A stretch of 64,000 nucleotides of DNA. Source: Plazaster borealis (lineage: Eukaryota; Echinodermata; Asteroidea; Forcipulatida; Labidiasteridae). The stretch covers positions 21,008,822 through 21,072,821 of the forward strand of contig CM037473.1 of the NCBI GenBank assembly GCA_021014325.1, in the 5' to 3' direction. This document shows, in pieces, positions 56,701 to 59,700 of this stretch; within the stretch, counting starts at the first letter, position 1; each line of letters opens with the position of its first letter. Made by a program: the position numbers and the translations under genes. A model generated the notes under the pieces. That model was not told the origin of the DNA. It worked only from the letters and a program-made list of their open reading frames with translations, and searched no databases.

Positions 56701-59700
56701 TTTAAGAATACGTCAGAGGAGGAAAAAACACAGTAGATATGCGCACAACTTTATGTTTCCAAAACAAAAATAAACTTTTGAAAACTTGATGTAGGCCCCT
56801 ATGAATAAATAAAATAATAATATAAATATGAAGTTGTTTCTCCACATCAGGCCTGTGAGTGGACAATTAAAAAAAAAGTGGAAAAATACATCCATGTAAC
56901 AATGATGGGAGTGGAGCTCCGCCACGCCGAAACTCTTGATAGATGCCGCTCTAAACACTAACGTTCAATCGGAAAAGAAAGCGACGCGTGCGATGAAAAC
57001 TGCCACGCAAGGAAAAGGTTTAAAAAAACCAAAAACAAAACCGGACCAAGACGGAAAGAAATCTTACATTATTCTGTAAAATAATAATTTTTGTTCAGCC
57101 AGGGTATCCCTCACGCACTTGTGTTGCCCCATGGAGGAATGGTTGCACCGACATCTTGATTGATGTTCGAAAACATGACGCGTTCAATACCACGCCGAGA
57201 GCGCGTAAAAGTGCGTGTACATGGATATACATGTACATGTACATGCAATGCCAACGATCACACAGCACCCTCTATTGGCAAGGAGTTGCAACACAAGTGC
57301 GTGATGGATACCCGCCCATTCACGTTGCGCACTGCATGGCAGCATGGAGCAAGGACATAGGATTTACGGACTTCGTGTCGTGTGTGTGCTGTATGATGTA
57401 TATGTAACAGGCCGACCGAAAATTTTTTATCTCAGATTTTAAAATGTCGGAAATAAAAAATCGGCACGGTCAATGAGAAAGCGGAGATTTCACAGGCCTG
57501 CAACATAAAACAATATAATTTTGCAAAAGAAACATAAAAACATCGAGGTTTCTATCTTAAATGTCGTTTACTGGGAATCAAAGTATAAAATGCTTCAAAC
57601 AAAATCAAAAAATCGCCATTTAAAAAAAAAAAAAAAAAAAAAAACGCGACCGTGGATTTCAGATTTTTTGGGTCGGTCGGAAAAGGGCAATAAAAACTTC
57701 TTTTTTTTTAGGCCTTAGGAAAAAAACATGAACTTTTGTGAAATAAGTAACTTTTGTCATTTTTTCGGTAACGGAATTACGTGCTAATTTTGACATTTTT
57801 AAATGAAGGCCTACACTCTATAAAAATATATATAGATTTTCTTTTTTAATGACCCTGAGTAATGTTGGTAACATTTTTACCAAATCTGCACATTTTTAAT
57901 CATAAATTGCAAAAATCACTGTTTTTCCAAAAACATAAAAAAAAATTCAATTTCGTTTTTTTAACTGAATTCCCCATTTTATTCAGGTCTGAAAAAAAAA
58001 TACAAAAAGGTATAATATGTAAAGATTTATTTTTGACATTTTTTCCTCTACCATGGAGAATTGCCCACATAGATGTATATAATTCGTGTAACTCCATTCA
58101 CACCTATTATTTAGTACCTACATGTACTTCTTGGTTTTCTACTATTCACCTACTGAATGACAAATGTTGTGTACATAACCATGATTGTAGGGCCTCAATT
58201 CAGTCAATAATCTGAGTGATGCTGCGTGGTGTTTTTTGCCCTATCCGAGAAGTTCCCGGTAATACCGAATAACGCAGTATTTTGGCGACGGTATACCGTG
58301 GATCCCAAAATCAAAACCGGTCCATGCTTAACCTTCGACCCTTTTTGGGATCCAACTATTTCAAACTAATGAAAATGAAAAGCATCATGCATAACACTTT
58401 TTAAAATTGTTCCCCAGGTCAGTCAGCTTAATGGAAGAGCTTATTGTCAATTAGAGCCCCACTGCCTGTAAATGTGATCAGTATTTGGAGTGGTGTTCTA
58501 TTCCATGTATTGTCATGGTTGGTACATTATCAAGGTTGGTCATAAAATGTTGGTTCTGTTCATTGTGGCTTGCCTCGGGTACTTCTGGATCAGTTGTATA
58601 ACGTGCCATCTCTATAACCATGTTTAGAGTAGTGTCTACAATGTCATGCACATTTTAATATATTCTACATGAAATTTGCACAAATACTTATCCTTGTGCA
58701 TTCTGTATGTGCAGTGCACAACGGCGGAAACATCACATCGCAGGAAAATCAAGGCTAGCTGTTTAAGCCTTAAGAGACCAAAGCGGCCACAAGCGGCTTG
58801 TACCAAAATGCCCATAGCAGCCGCAAGGTTTGACCTACTTCCATTCACATAAAGAGGTCAAAGTAAAGGTCATGTCCGGATATTAAATTTTCCAATGTAG
58901 TATGTTCAAAACATAGAATCCCAATTTCTAAACACAAAACTAAATTGTCTGTTTCATGTTATTTCTGTTGAAATTTTTACTGCCAAATTTGATTAAAGAA
59001 ATGAACAATATTAGCAATATTAGCATTTTCTGATGATTATACAGAAATGAATGGTCCCTAAAGGTTTAATGACTAGACACATCGCAAAATATAACAGAAG
59101 TTTTAAAAATACAATGGACATTTAAAAAAAGAAAAGAGGAAAAAGGAAGTTAAAATAGTGCTTGCAAAAATATAAAAAGGAGAAATCCACTTGAAGGTTG
59201 GGTAATACTTTGGTAAAGATCGCAAAAAGAAATTGTGTGATTTTCATTCAAAAGCCTACTTGTTATAAAGATGGTAATTGTGGTAAGCATCCGGAAAAAT
59301 TATTTCATCTGAAGTGCACGCGTTGATTCTAAATCAATAACAATATTTGTTTTAAATTTGAATCTCAAAGGTTGCCAGTTGGCGACTTTTTGAAATTTGA
59401 GTGGTGTCCATTTTAATGCTGCCCTCAATACAGCCAGAGATGCGGTTGATAACTGCTGTCACCTCGCTAAACATGGATGGATTTGACTTTCTTGATGAAA
59501 ATACTTTTTCTGTTTTTTTCTCAGTAAGTAGACACTTTATTCAATTGAAACTTTCACAGGCGACTTTAGAGTATCTTTCTTGATAATTTTGCATATAGAT
59601 CAGATTTTTTATGTTGACAAAAACCAAACGATGACCCTACCTTTAAAGTCAGATATTTGACATGCATGTATGACAGTGTGTACCACATTTATACTCACCA

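Larger units (their letters stand above)
53360..59698 (-). other. CLUH intron 2 (6.3 kb)
   Basis: It is packed with repeats: inverted ends near 53505-53800, a GGGGCCGATTTCACAAAG fold-back (53885-54032), a MITE with a nested SINE (55440-56091), a nested fold-back (56616-57718), a TTAA element (58763-59069) and a MITE part at 59157-59647. No exon was found. Confidence 0.6.
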
